DNA of 64,000 bases from JAGVSZ01 sp019137045 (GCA_046347635.1 JAXMFT010000008.1:62001-126000); one strand, 5' to 3'; counted from the first letter of the stretch, positions 51,413 through 59,629 are shown. Notes: generated by a model from the letters alone, not told the origin. A program made the numbers and translations.

Positions 51413-51646
51413 GTGACTCAGACCGTCATCGACGTGCGTACCATCATCCCGCGCGACCGCCACCCGCTCATCTTCCGCACCTACGGGGCGCTCGGCCCCG
51501 GCGAGGGCTTCGAGCTCGTGAACGACCACGACCCGAAGCCGCTCTACTACCAGTTCCGCGCCGAGCTCGGCGACGAGTTCGACTGGGAGTACCTCGAGGA
51601 AGGGCCGGAGACCTGGCGCGTGCGCATCGGCCGGCGCGCCGCCTGA
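51413..51646 (+). CDS. DUF2249-domain protein
   Basis: A 77-residue DUF2249 protein (IDVRTIIPRDRHPLIFRTYGALGPGEGFELVNDHDPKPLYYQF in part), with GTG start at 51413 and GGAGGG upstream. DUF2249 proteins are recurrent members of NsrR regulons in betaproteobacteria, related to the TusA-like/DnrN-associated domain, and are thought to help in NO stress or Fe-S repair, although the mechanism is unknown. First gene after the NsrR-controlled promoter. Confidence 0.88.
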   Translation: MTQTVIDVRTIIPRDRHPLIFRTYGALGPGEGFELVNDHDPKPLYYQFRAELGDEFDWEYLEEGPETWRVRIGRRAA

Positions 51647-51665
51647 GTCCGTCGTCCGGACGGCC

Positions 51666-51980
51666 ATGACGGACGCTCCGGTTCCCGACGCCGCGACGGT
51701 GTGGGGCGCGCTGCGGACCGTGTTCGACCCCGAGATCGGCGAGAGCGTGGTCGATCTCGGGCTCGTCTATCGCGTCGAGTGCGGGCCGGCGCGCGTGGCC
51801 GTCGACATGACCATGACGACGCCCGCCTGCCCGGCGGCCGGGTCGATCGCCGGAGAAGCCGAGGAGGCGATCCGCAGGGACTGCCCCCAGGCGCGCGAGG
51901 TGAACGTGGCGGTCGTGTTCGAGCCGCCGTGGACGCCCGAGCGAATGAGCGAGCAGGTGCGCAAGCGCTTCGGCTGGTGA
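51666..51980 (+). CDS. MIP18/DUF59-family protein (SufT/PaaD-like Fe-S maturation factor)
   Basis: A 104-residue DUF59 protein (VWGALRTVFDPEIGESVVDLGLVY, then MTMTTPACPAAGSI with the conserved Cys in TPACP, and VFEPPWTPERMSEQVRKRFGW). DUF59 proteins act in Fe-S cluster assembly. Between DUF2249 and nnrS genes in an NsrR-controlled unit, a role in rebuilding Fe-S clusters damaged by NO is the likely interpretation. Confidence 0.85.
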   Translation: MTDAPVPDAATVWGALRTVFDPEIGESVVDLGLVYRVECGPARVAVDMTMTTPACPAAGSIAGEAEEAIRRDCPQAREVNVAVVFEPPWTPERMSEQVRKRFGW

Positions 51981-52002
51981 CCGCGAGATCGGGGGAGCGC
52001 CG

Positions 52003-53097
52003 GTGAGCGACCTCAAGCCGGCGGCGCGCGCGCCGCTCCTCGTGCTCGGGGTCGTTGCGCTCGTCGCAGGCACCCTCGGCGGATTGGCGCGGCTCGGGCT
52101 CTTGCTGCCGGTGCCCGTCGCCGGCATCGCCTGGCACGGCGCGCTGATGGCGAGCGGCTTCTTCGGCACCCTGATCGCGCTCGAGCGCGCGGTCGCGATC
52201 GGCCGGCTCTGGGCCTATGCCGCGCCCGCCGCGAATGGCGCCGGCGCGGTCGCGCTTCTCGCGGGCGCCTGGCAGGGCGCGTTCGCGCTCTTCGTTCTCG
52301 GCGGCGCGATCTTCGCCGTCGCGTCGCTCTCCATCTGGCGCCGGCAGCCCGCGCTGCACACCGGCGTCCTCGCGCTCGGCGCGCTCGCGCTGCTGGTCGC
52401 GAACGCGGCGCTGGCGGCCGGCCGGCCGCTGGAAGCGGTGGTCCCTTCCTGGATCGCGTTCTTCGTGCTCACCATCGGCGGCGAGCGGCTGGAGCTGTCG
52501 CGCCTGATGCCGATCGCGCGCACGATGCGGCTCGCCTTCGGGGCGATCTCGTTCGTGCTGCTCGGATCGGCGCTCTGCACGGCCTTCGTTCCGGGCGCGC
52601 TCCGGCTGAGCGGGCTGCTGATGTTCGCGACCGCGGCCTGGCTCGTGCGCCACGACATCGCCACGCGCACCGTCCGTGCGGCCGGGCTCACCCGGTACAT
52701 CGCGCTGAGCCTGCTCGCGGGCTACGTGTGGCTCGCGCTCGGCGGCGCGGTGCTGGCCGCGAACGGCGCTGCGCCCGGGTCCGGGCTCTGGGACGCGGCG
52801 CTGCACGCGGTTCTGGTCGGCTTCGTGTTCTCGATGGTGTTCGGGCACGCGCCGGTCATCCTGCCCGCGGTGCTGCGCATCGCCTTCCCGTACCACGCCG
52901 CGCTCTACCTCCCGCTCGTTCTCCTGCACGCCGCGCTGGTGGCGCGGATCGCGGGCGACCTCGCGGGGAGCGCGTCGCTGCGCGCCGCCGGCGGCGCGGG
53001 CAATGCGACCGCGATCGCGCTCTTCATTCTCGTCGCGGCGGCGCTCGTGCTCACGCGGGGAAGCCGCAAGCGTCCTGCGGCCATTCGGCCCGCATGA
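52003..53097 (+). CDS. nnrS: NnrS-like multi-spanning membrane protein
   Basis: A 364-residue protein with about 11-12 hydrophobic segments and conserved His positions in GIAWHGALMASGFFGTLIALERA (about 44-66) and DAALHAVLVGFVFSMVFGHAPVILPAVLR (about 264-292). It resembles the NnrS heme-copper protein family, which relieves NO toxicity. It is somewhat more divergent than the second NnrS at 62204, so the family call is less certain. GTG start at 52003. Ends 135 bp before the benzoyl-CoA reductase operon. Confidence 0.72.
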   Translation: MSDLKPAARAPLLVLGVVALVAGTLGGLARLGLLLPVPVAGIAWHGALMASGFFGTLIALERAVAIGRLWAYAAPAANGAGAVALLAGAWQGAFALFVLGGAIFAVASLSIWRRQPALHTGVLALGALALLVANAALAAGRPLEAVVPSWIAFFVLTIGGERLELSRLMPIARTMRLAFGAISFVLLGSALCTAFVPGALRLSGLLMFATAAWLVRHDIATRTVRAAGLTRYIALSLLAGYVWLALGGAVLAANGAAPGSGLWDAALHAVLVGFVFSMVFGHAPVILPAVLRIAFPYHAALYLPLVLLHAALVARIAGDLAGSASLRAAGGAGNATAIALFILVAAALVLTRGSRKRPAAIRPA

Positions 53098-53152
53098 GCG
53101 GCAGACCGTAAGTCCGCGGCCTGCCGTCAATCCCGAGAGAAACACTCGGATT

Positions 53153-53168
53153 TGTGATTCCGATCACG
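53153..53168. promoter_or_regulatory. CRP/FNR-type site upstream of the benzoyl-CoA reductase operon
   Basis: TGTGATTCCGATCACG fits TGTGA-N6-TCAC and is nearly the same as the site at 4277-4292. It is centred about 72 bp before the bzdN-like start codon, a plausible activator position. A global CRP/FNR-type regulator could make expression respond to energy or oxygen state. Confidence 0.5.
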
Positions 53169-53196
53169 GAAAGGCGACCCGAAAAGCGGAATATAC

Positions 53197-53216
53197 GTAA
53201 ATCGGTACCGATTTAC
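53197..53216. promoter_or_regulatory. Perfect 20-bp palindrome, likely operator of the benzoyl-CoA reductase operon
   Basis: GTAAATCGGTACCGATTTAC is a perfect 20-bp palindrome ending 16 bp before the bzdN-like start codon. Immediately upstream lies TATACG, a possible -10. A perfect palindrome of this length in a promoter is typical of TetR- or MarR-family repressors. The cognate regulator is not evident in the window (no bzdR or TetR gene seen). Confidence 0.65.
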
Positions 53217-53232
53217 CGTTAAGGACGCCGCG

Positions 53233-54414
53233 ATGACGAGCCCGATCGCCTACGACCACGAGAAGGAACTCGACCTCGTACTCGAGCGCTGCCATGCGGC
53301 CGCGCGCGAAACCGCCGTCCCGGGCAGCGACGCGCTGCCGGACGGGTTCACCGGCACGCTGGGGCACTTCCCGGTCTATTTCCCGGAGGAGATCGCGCAC
53401 GCCGCCGGCCTGCTGCCGGTCAACCTCCTCGGCGGCGGCAACCGGCTGGAGATGAAGTACGCGGACGCGCGCATGGGGTCGTTCGTCTGCTCGATCTGCC
53501 GCTCGACCACCGAGCTCGGGCTGAACGGCGCGCTCCAGGGGATGACCGGCTTCGTCACCCATCCGATCTGCGACGCCGCCAAGCATCTCGCCGGGATCTG
53601 GGCGCGCAACCTGCCCGACCAGCTCGCGCAGATCCTCTACCTGCCGCAGAACGTGAACACGCCGGGCGCGGTGCGCTACATCGCCGCCGAGTACCAGCGG
53701 CTGCGCGGGGTCCTGGAGGCGAAGACCGGGCGCACCGTCACCGACGACGCGCTGCGCGCCAGCATCCGCGCCTACAACCTCAACCGCAGGCTGCTGCGCG
53801 AGCTCTACCGGCTGCGGCGCGACGAGCCGTGGAAGGTGAGCTGCACCGAGTCCTATCTCCTCGTCCGCGCCCGCACCCGCATGCCGTGCGAGGAGCACAC
53901 CGCGCTCCTCGGGCGCGCGCTGGACGCCATCCACCATCGCGCCGTGCCCGCGCAGGACAAGCCGCGCGTGGTGTTCGTGGGCGGGTTCTGCGAGCAGCCG
54001 CCGCTCGAGATGCTCGAGGCGATCGACGAGACCTGCTACGTCGTGGACGACGACCTCCTGATCGGCTTGCGCTGGCTGACCGAGGACGTGCCGGACCAGG
54101 GCGACCCGATCTGGGCGCTCGCCGAGAGCTACGTGGAGCGCTCGGCCGCGAGCCCGGTGCAGCACGACGCGCGCAAGTCGAAGGAGGGCTACCTCGAGGA
54201 GATGATCCGCGCCTCGCGGGCGGACGCCGCGATCCTCACCGCGGCGAAGTTCTGCGAGCCCGGGCTGGACGACCAGCTCGCCTGGTCGAAGCACTTCGAC
54301 CAGACCGGCACCCCGTACCTGGTGCTCGAGTTCGAGGAGAAGATGACCTCGTTCGAGCAGATGGCGATGCAGGTGGAGACCTTCGCCGAATCGCTGCTCT
54401 TCGCCATGGCCTGA
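53233..54414 (+). CDS. bzdN: Benzoyl-CoA reductase subunit (BzdN/BcrC-type; 2-hydroxyacyl-CoA dehydratase superfamily)
   Basis: A 393-residue protein of the HgdB/BcrB-BcrC superfamily. It shows the N-terminal fold GHFPVYFPEEIAHAAGLLPVNLLGG (about 46-70), cysteines in FVCSICRST (about 84-92), HPICDAAKH and KFCEPGLDDQ, which hold a [4Fe-4S] cluster, and the late LEFEEKMTSFEQM. First gene of an operon whose order (N, O, two ATPases, ferredoxin) is that of Azoarcus bzdNOPQM. It should carry out ATP-driven reductive dearomatisation of benzoyl-CoA or a substituted analogue with the BzdO-like subunit. Confidence 0.87.
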   Translation: MTSPIAYDHEKELDLVLERCHAAARETAVPGSDALPDGFTGTLGHFPVYFPEEIAHAAGLLPVNLLGGGNRLEMKYADARMGSFVCSICRSTTELGLNGALQGMTGFVTHPICDAAKHLAGIWARNLPDQLAQILYLPQNVNTPGAVRYIAAEYQRLRGVLEAKTGRTVTDDALRASIRAYNLNRRLLRELYRLRRDEPWKVSCTESYLLVRARTRMPCEEHTALLGRALDAIHHRAVPAQDKPRVVFVGGFCEQPPLEMLEAIDETCYVVDDDLLIGLRWLTEDVPDQGDPIWALAESYVERSAASPVQHDARKSKEGYLEEMIRASRADAAILTAAKFCEPGLDDQLAWSKHFDQTGTPYLVLEFEEKMTSFEQMAMQVETFAESLLFAMA

Positions 54415-54426
54415 GAGGAGACCGAC

Positions 54427-55767
54427 ATGACCAGCGCCGTTGCAGACAAGCCCGCGACCCAGGACGCCGGATTCGACCCGCGCGCCGAGGGCCAGCGCCT
54501 GATCAGGGAGTGGTACGCCGGGCTCGAGCGCGCCAACGAGCAGGGCGAGCCGGTCGCGAACGTGTTCGTGATGGGCAACGCGGTGGAGATCCTGCGCGCG
54601 TTCGACTTCAAGCTCGTCTTCCCGGAGATCAACTCGCTGCAGACCGGGGTGCGCAAGGCCTCGGAGGAGTACATCCGCCTGTCCGAGGACTACGGCATGT
54701 CGCCGGACGTGTGCTCGTACGTCAAGGCCGACGTGGGCCTGATCCTGAAGGAGAACCAGCACCCGGCCGGGCGCATTCCGAAGGCGAGCCTCGCGATCGC
54801 CTCGAACATGTGCAGCACCTTCGTCAAGTGGGCCGAGATCTGGGAGCGCTGGCTCAAGACGCCCACCTTCGTGCTCGACCTGCCCGGGCAGCGCGCCGCC
54901 AACTGGCAGGTGCGCCCCGGGGACGCGCAGCACGCCGCCGACTCGCGCTGGGTCGAGGCGCAGTTCGCCGAGCTGATCGAGCGCTGCGAGCGGATCACCG
55001 GCCGCAAGCTCGACCTCGACCGGCTGGCCGAGATCGAGGAGCGCGTCAACCGGATGGTGCTGCACTGGAACAACGTGATGGCGCTCAACCGGGTGTGCCC
55101 CGCGCCCTACAACGCGATGCTCGACGGTCTCACCTTCATCGGGATCATGAACGTGTACCGCGGCGCGCCCGAGGGCGTGGAGTTCATGCGCCGGCTCGAG
55201 GAGCACCTCCGGGCGAAGGTCGCGCGCGGCGAGGGGCGCGTGGCCGAGGAGCGCTTCAGGCTGCTCTTCTCGGGCACGCCCTGCTACGTCTCGATGCGCC
55301 GCCTGGTGGAGCTGTTCGAGACCTGGGGCGGCGTGTTCGCCTACTCGGACTACCTCACCTTCGCCGCCGGCGGCATGGACGCGGCCGAGCTGCTGTACGA
55401 CACCTCGCGGCCGCTCGAGAGCCTGGCCGAGGTCACCGCGCTCGCCGCGCAGCGCGGGCTCTCGAACCAGTTCTTCTCCCACGAGCGGCTCGCGCAGCAG
55501 ATCCGGGAGTACGGCGTGGACGGCATGGTGTTCCACGGCATCAAGAGCTGCCGCTTCGTGTCCTCCGGCATGGCCGACACGCGCGAGTTCATCAACCGGC
55601 GGCTGGACGTGCCGACCCTCTACATCGAGTCGGACCTGATCGACCCGCGCTACTGGTCGGACGCGCAGATCAAGAACCGGGTGGACGCGTTCTTCGAGGC
55701 CCTGCACCAGCGCGGGGGCGGGCCGCTCGCACAGAAGCCGCGCGCCACCGCAGGGAGGGCCGCATGA
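54427..55767 (+). CDS. bzdO: Benzoyl-CoA reductase subunit (BzdO/BcrB-type)
   Basis: A 446-residue superfamily partner of the preceding gene, and longer, as BzdO/BcrB are. Cluster-cysteine regions are SNMCSTFVKWAE (about 121), GTPCYVSMRRLVELFE (about 286) and GIKSCRFVSSGM (about 378). WYAGLERANEQGEPVANVFVMG opens the first domain. Heterodimerises with the N subunit to bind the aromatic acyl-CoA. Its stop overlaps the first ATPase gene by 4 bp. Confidence 0.87.
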   Translation: MTSAVADKPATQDAGFDPRAEGQRLIREWYAGLERANEQGEPVANVFVMGNAVEILRAFDFKLVFPEINSLQTGVRKASEEYIRLSEDYGMSPDVCSYVKADVGLILKENQHPAGRIPKASLAIASNMCSTFVKWAEIWERWLKTPTFVLDLPGQRAANWQVRPGDAQHAADSRWVEAQFAELIERCERITGRKLDLDRLAEIEERVNRMVLHWNNVMALNRVCPAPYNAMLDGLTFIGIMNVYRGAPEGVEFMRRLEEHLRAKVARGEGRVAEERFRLLFSGTPCYVSMRRLVELFETWGGVFAYSDYLTFAAGGMDAAELLYDTSRPLESLAEVTALAAQRGLSNQFFSHERLAQQIREYGVDGMVFHGIKSCRFVSSGMADTREFINRRLDVPTLYIESDLIDPRYWSDAQIKNRVDAFFEALHQRGGGPLAQKPRATAGRAA

Positions 55768-56573
55768 ACTACGTCGCAGGCGTCGACGTCGGCTCGACGC
55801 AGACCAAGGCGGTGATCCTGGACGAGAACCGCGCCATCGTCGGGCGCGCGCTCGCGGACATGGAGACGAGCATGACCTCGGTGGCGCAGGACGCGTTCCG
55901 CGCCGCGCTCGCGGACGCGGGGATCGCCGAGGACCGGGTCGCGTACGTGGCCGGCACCGGCTACGGCCGCTACAACGTGACCTTCGGCCGCGAGCAGGTG
56001 ACCGAGATCTCCTGCCACGCGCGCGGGGCGGTGACGCTGTTCCCGCTCACCCGCACCGTCATCGACATCGGCGGCCAGGACACCAAGGCCATCCGGGTCG
56101 GGCCGGACGGCAAGGTCCTCAACTTCACCATGAACGACAAGTGCGCCGCCGGCACCGGGCGCTTCCTCGGCGCCGCGTCGTTCGCCCTCGAGATGCCGCT
56201 CTCCGCCCTCGGGCCGCTCGCGCTGCAGGCGACCAACCCGGTGCGCATCACCACCACCTGCACGGTGTTCGCGGAGTCCGAGATCATCAGCCACCTCGCC
56301 AAGGGCATCCTGCCCGAGGACGTGCTGATGGGCGTGCACCAGGCGATCGCGAGCCGCTGCGTCTCGCTCGCGCGCCGCGTGGGCATCGAGTCCGAGGTCA
56401 CCTTCACCGGCGGCGTGAGCCGCAACGTCGCCATGGTGCAGCTGCTCGAGCGCGAGCTCGAGATGCGGATCAACGTGAGCGAGGACGCGCATTTCTGCGG
56501 CGCGCTCGGGGCGGCCCTGTTCGCGCACGACCGCGCGTGCGGGATCGCGCGGCCCGAAGCGGTCGCCGCCTAG
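55764..56573 (+). CDS. bzdP: Benzoyl-CoA reductase ATPase subunit (BzdP/BcrD-type)
   Basis: A 269-residue ASKHA-fold ATPase of the BadF/BadG/HgdC family: phosphate-1 loop GVDVGSTQTKAVI (about 6-18), phosphate-2 VIDIGGQDTKAI (about 95-106), cluster Cys in NDKCAAGTGRFL (about 119-130) and CTVFAESE (about 160-167), adenosine motif TGGVSRNVAM. Two such subunits share a bridging [4Fe-4S] cluster and drive low-potential electrons into the NO dimer. Which of the two ATPases corresponds to P and which to Q is assigned by order only. Confidence 0.85.
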   Translation: MNYVAGVDVGSTQTKAVILDENRAIVGRALADMETSMTSVAQDAFRAALADAGIAEDRVAYVAGTGYGRYNVTFGREQVTEISCHARGAVTLFPLTRTVIDIGGQDTKAIRVGPDGKVLNFTMNDKCAAGTGRFLGAASFALEMPLSALGPLALQATNPVRITTTCTVFAESEIISHLAKGILPEDVLMGVHQAIASRCVSLARRVGIESEVTFTGGVSRNVAMVQLLERELEMRINVSEDAHFCGALGAALFAHDRACGIARPEAVAA

Positions 56574-56584
56574 GAGGTTCGACC

Positions 56585-57550
56585 ATGATCTACGTCGCCG
56601 GCATCGACATCGGTTCCACCTACAGCAAGGCGGTCGCCATCAACGAGCGCTCCGAGGTGGTCGGCAAGGCCGTGCGCCGCACCGGGTTCAAGCTCGGGCC
56701 CGCGGCCGAGGCGGTGTTCGACGAGCTGCTCGCGGACGCAGGGCTCGAGCGCGCGCAGGTCGCCTACGCCGCGGCCACCGGGTACGGCCGCTACACGGTC
56801 CCGTACCGCCACACGCAGCTCACCGAGCTCACCGCCCACGCGCATGCGGCGGTGCACCTCTTCCCCGAGACGCGCACGATCCTCGACATCGGCGGGCAGG
56901 ACATCAAGGCGATCCGCGTGGACGAGCGCGGCCAGGTCAAGGCGTTCCGGCTGAACGACAAGTGCGCCGCCGGCACCGGCGCCTTCCTCGAGAAGACCGC
57001 GCGCTACCTGGGCATCACCACCGACGAGATCGGGCCCTACGCGCTGCGCTCGACCAACCCGAAGCTCGTGAGCAGCGTGTGCGCCGTGTTCGCCGAGTCC
57101 GAGGTGATCAGCCACCTCGCGCAGGGCGTGCCCGCCGAGGACATCATGATGGGCGCGATGGTCGCCCTCGGCGGCAGGGCCGTGCAGCTCATGCGCCGGG
57201 TCGGACTGCAGCCCGGCTTCATGCTGACCGGCGGCATGACGCGCAACGTCGCGATGATCCGGGCGCTGGAAGACAACCTCAAGGACAAGCTGAACGTCGC
57301 CCCCGACGGCCTCGGGCAGCTGAACGGCGCGCTCGGCGCAGCGCTGCTCGGGCTGCGCCGCGTTCAGACGCTGCGCGCCGAAGGCAAGCCGATCCCGCCC
57401 ACCGCGGCCCAGACCGGCGAGGGGCGGGCGAACGCGCCCCGGCGCTGGTCGGCGATGGCGGTGCGCAAGCCGGCCGAGCCGTGCCGCACGGGCGGGGAGT
57501 GCCCGGTCGCCGCGAAGCTCGTCAAGCCGCCGCTCGAGCAGGCGGCATGA
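56585..57550 (+). CDS. bzdQ: Benzoyl-CoA reductase ATPase subunit (BzdQ/BcrA-type)
   Basis: A 321-residue ASKHA ATPase like its neighbour (GIDIGSTYSKAVAI, ILDIGGQDIKAI, NDKCAAGTGAFLEKTA, VCAVFAESEVISH, TGGMTRNVAM). It adds a C-terminal extension of about 50 residues (from 275) carrying an extra Cys pair in EPCRTGGECPVAAKL. The extension resembles that of longer Q/A subunits and may hold an additional metal or contact the ferredoxin. Follows bzdP by 11 bp, with TAGGAGG as ribosome site. Confidence 0.85.
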   Translation: MIYVAGIDIGSTYSKAVAINERSEVVGKAVRRTGFKLGPAAEAVFDELLADAGLERAQVAYAAATGYGRYTVPYRHTQLTELTAHAHAAVHLFPETRTILDIGGQDIKAIRVDERGQVKAFRLNDKCAAGTGAFLEKTARYLGITTDEIGPYALRSTNPKLVSSVCAVFAESEVISHLAQGVPAEDIMMGAMVALGGRAVQLMRRVGLQPGFMLTGGMTRNVAMIRALEDNLKDKLNVAPDGLGQLNGALGAALLGLRRVQTLRAEGKPIPPTAAQTGEGRANAPRRWSAMAVRKPAEPCRTGGECPVAAKLVKPPLEQAA

Positions 57551-57576
57551 CGGCGCGGCGCGCGGAGGACGAGCCC

Positions 57577-57906
57577 ATGACCTACGTCGTCACCGAAACC
57601 TGCATCAACTGCAAGCACACCGACTGCGTCGAAGTCTGCCCGGTGGACGCGTTCCGCGAGGGACCGAACTTCCTCGTCATCGACCCCGACCTGTGCATCG
57701 ACTGCGCGGTGTGCGTGCCCGAGTGCCCGGTCGACGCGATCTACGCCGACGGCGACGTCCCGGCGGGAATGGACCACTACACTGCGCTCAACGCGGAGCT
57801 CGCAAAGGACTGGCCGCCGATCGTGGCGCGCAAGGATCCGCTGCCCGAGGCCGACCACTGGGCGCGCATCAAGGACAAGCTGGCGCTGCTGGTGAAGCGC
57901 GCGTGA
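57577..57906 (+). CDS. fdxA: 7Fe ferredoxin (FdxA/FdI type), probable electron donor to the reductase
   Basis: A 109-residue ferredoxin closely patterned on Azotobacter FdI. C9, C17 and C50 are for a [3Fe-4S] cluster and C21, C40, C43 and C46 for a [4Fe-4S] cluster (CINCKHTDCVEVCPVD, CIDCAVCVPECP). The free Cys that normally follows in CPVDC is Ala here (A25). The C-terminal half (LNAELAKDWPPI, DPLPEADHW) is the FdI extension. ATG at 57577 has GGAGG eight bases upstream; an earlier ATG at 57547 overlapping bzdQ is possible. In Azoarcus the equivalent slot is bzdM. Confidence 0.88.
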   Translation: MTYVVTETCINCKHTDCVEVCPVDAFREGPNFLVIDPDLCIDCAVCVPECPVDAIYADGDVPAGMDHYTALNAELAKDWPPIVARKDPLPEADHWARIKDKLALLVKRA

Positions 57907-57919
57907 GACGGAGGCGTCG

Positions 57920-58372
57920 ATGACGGGCATCCGGGATTTCATGACCAGCGGCCACAAGGACTGCGACGAGGCCTTCGCGCGCGCCGAGACGGCGGTCGGC
58001 GGCGGCGACTGGGAGGCCGCGGCGGCCGGGTTCGGGACCTTTCACGCGGCGATGGCGCAGCACCTCGCGATGGAGGAGGTGGTGCTCTTCCCCGCCTTCG
58101 AGGACGCGACCGGCATGTCCGGGGGCGGACCGACCGAGATCATGCGCATGGAGCACGCGCGGATGCGCGAGCTGTTCGAGGAGATGCGGCAGGCGATCGG
58201 CGCGCGCGACCCGGAGCAGTCCCTGGGGCTCTGCGAGACGCTGCTCATGCTCATGCAGCAGCACAACGCCAAGGAAGAAAGCATGCTCTACCCGATGCTG
58301 GACCGGGTGCTCGGCGCGCAGGCGGGCGCGCTCATCGGGCGCTGCAACGCGGTGGACGCCCAGGCCGCCTGA
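57920..58372 (+). CDS. Hemerythrin-domain (HHE) protein
   Basis: A 150-residue four-helix hemerythrin-like protein with the diiron ligand pattern: H12 (SGHKDCDE), H42 with H48-x3-E52 (FHAAMAQHLAMEE), a central His in MEHARMRELF, and H-x3-E in MQQHNAKEESMLYP. It binds O2 or NO, or senses iron. Only 13 bp after the ferredoxin gene, hence in the same operon. Protecting the oxygen-sensitive reductase or scavenging NO are plausible roles. Confidence 0.87.
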   Translation: MTGIRDFMTSGHKDCDEAFARAETAVGGGDWEAAAAGFGTFHAAMAQHLAMEEVVLFPAFEDATGMSGGGPTEIMRMEHARMRELFEEMRQAIGARDPEQSLGLCETLLMLMQQHNAKEESMLYPMLDRVLGAQAGALIGRCNAVDAQAA

Positions 58373-58421
58373 GCGGTCGGGCGCCGGCCGATCCGGCCGG
58401 GCGTGGCCGGGAGTCCGGGGC

Positions 58422-58427
58422 TACAAT
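58422..58427 (+). promoter_or_regulatory. TACAAT -10 box before the TRAP binding-protein gene
   Basis: TACAAT lies 32 bp before the ATG at 58460 and resembles the -10 in front of pyrE. No matching -35 is evident in the GC-rich sequence upstream. Confidence 0.35.
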
Positions 58428-58459
58428 GCCGGACCTTTTCGGAGAGGAGGACCGCACGA

Positions 58460-59566
58460 ATGCAGCGCAGATCATTCCTGACGAAAGCCGCGGCCGGGCT
58501 CGCTGTGGGCGGCGTCGCCGCGCCGGCGATCGCGCAATCGCAGCCGACCATCAACTGGCGCATGGCGATGAGCTGGCCGAAGAGCCTCGACACCCTCTAT
58601 GGCGGGGCGGAGCTGATCGGCAAGCGCGTGGCGGCCGCCACCGGCGGCAAGTTCAACATCAAGGTGTTCGCGGCGGGCGAGATCGTCGGCGGCCTGCAGG
58701 TGCTGGACGCCGTGCAGAGCGGCACGGTCGAGTGCGGCCACACCGCGCCCTACTACTACTTCGGCAAGGACCCGACGTTCGCCTTCGCCACCGCGATCCC
58801 GTTCGGGCTGAACACGCGGCAGCAGTACGCGTGGATGATCCACGGCGGCGGGCTCGAGCTGATGCGCGAGTTCTACCAGGACTACGGCGTCATCGGCATT
58901 CCCGCGGGCAACACCAACGCCCAGATGGGCGGCTGGTTCCGCAAGGAGATCAAGACCGTCGCCGACCTGAAGGGCCTCAAGATGCGCATCGGCGGCACCG
59001 CCGGCCTGGTCATGAGCCGCCTCGGCGTCGTGCCGCAGCAGATCGCGGGGGGCGACATCTATCCCTCGCTGGAGAAGGGCACCATCGACGCCGCGGAATG
59101 GGTCGGGCCGTACGACGACGAGAAGCTCGGCTTCTACAAGGTGGCCAAGTACTACTACTATCCCGGCTGGTGGGAACCGGGTCCGGAGCTCGACCTGCTG
59201 GTGGGCACCAAGGCGTGGGAATCGCTGCCGAAGGAGTACCAGACGATCCTCGAGATGGCCTGCGCCGAGGCCTGGGGCTGGATGGCGGCGAAGTACGACG
59301 CGCTCAACCCGCCGGCGCTGAAGCGCCTGCTCGCGGCGGGCGTCAAGCTCTCGCCGTTCTCCAACGAGATCATGGCCGCGTGCTACAAGACCTCGCAGGA
59401 GGTCTACGACGAGATCGCCGCGAAGAACGCCAAGTTCCGCAAGATCTACGAGCCGTGGAAGAAGTTCCGCGAGGACCAGGTGCAGTGGTTCTCGATCGCC
59501 GACGGGAGCTTCGACAATTTCATGGTCGCGGCCGAGCGCCTCGCGCAGCGGGCGCGCAAGAAGTAG
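58460..59566 (+). CDS. TRAP transporter substrate-binding protein (Tat-exported DctP/TakP-like)
   Basis: A 368-residue periplasmic binding protein. A twin-arginine signal MQRRSFLTKAAAGLAVGG with cleavage near AIAQ (about 26) precedes WRMAMSWPKSLDTLYGGAE. The carboxylate-binding Arg region is LKGLKMRIGGTAG, with AEWVGPYDDEKLGFYKVAKYY, as in TakP-type 2-oxoacid binders. It converges on its presumed permease genes (dctQM, minus strand) across a terminator, an unusual split of a TRAP system. Independent expression from the -10 at 58422 is implied. Confidence 0.9.
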   Translation: MQRRSFLTKAAAGLAVGGVAAPAIAQSQPTINWRMAMSWPKSLDTLYGGAELIGKRVAAATGGKFNIKVFAAGEIVGGLQVLDAVQSGTVECGHTAPYYYFGKDPTFAFATAIPFGLNTRQQYAWMIHGGGLELMREFYQDYGVIGIPAGNTNAQMGGWFRKEIKTVADLKGLKMRIGGTAGLVMSRLGVVPQQIAGGDIYPSLEKGTIDAAEWVGPYDDEKLGFYKVAKYYYYPGWWEPGPELDLLVGTKAWESLPKEYQTILEMACAEAWGWMAAKYDALNPPALKRLLAAGVKLSPFSNEIMAACYKTSQEVYDEIAAKNAKFRKIYEPWKKFREDQVQWFSIADGSFDNFMVAAERLAQRARKK

Positions 59567-59581
59567 CGGTCCCGCCGCCCG

Positions 59582-59607
59582 AAAAACCCCGCCGCGGCGG
59601 GGTTTTT
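59582..59607. terminator. Bidirectional intrinsic terminator
   Basis: A 26-bp perfect palindrome (13 bp arms, A5C4GCCG / CGGCG4T5) with poly-A on one side and poly-T on the other, between the convergent dctP-like and dctM-like genes. It functions as a rho-independent terminator in both directions. Confidence 0.92.
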
Positions 59608-59629
59608 CTTCGCCTGCGCGCGGCGCGTC

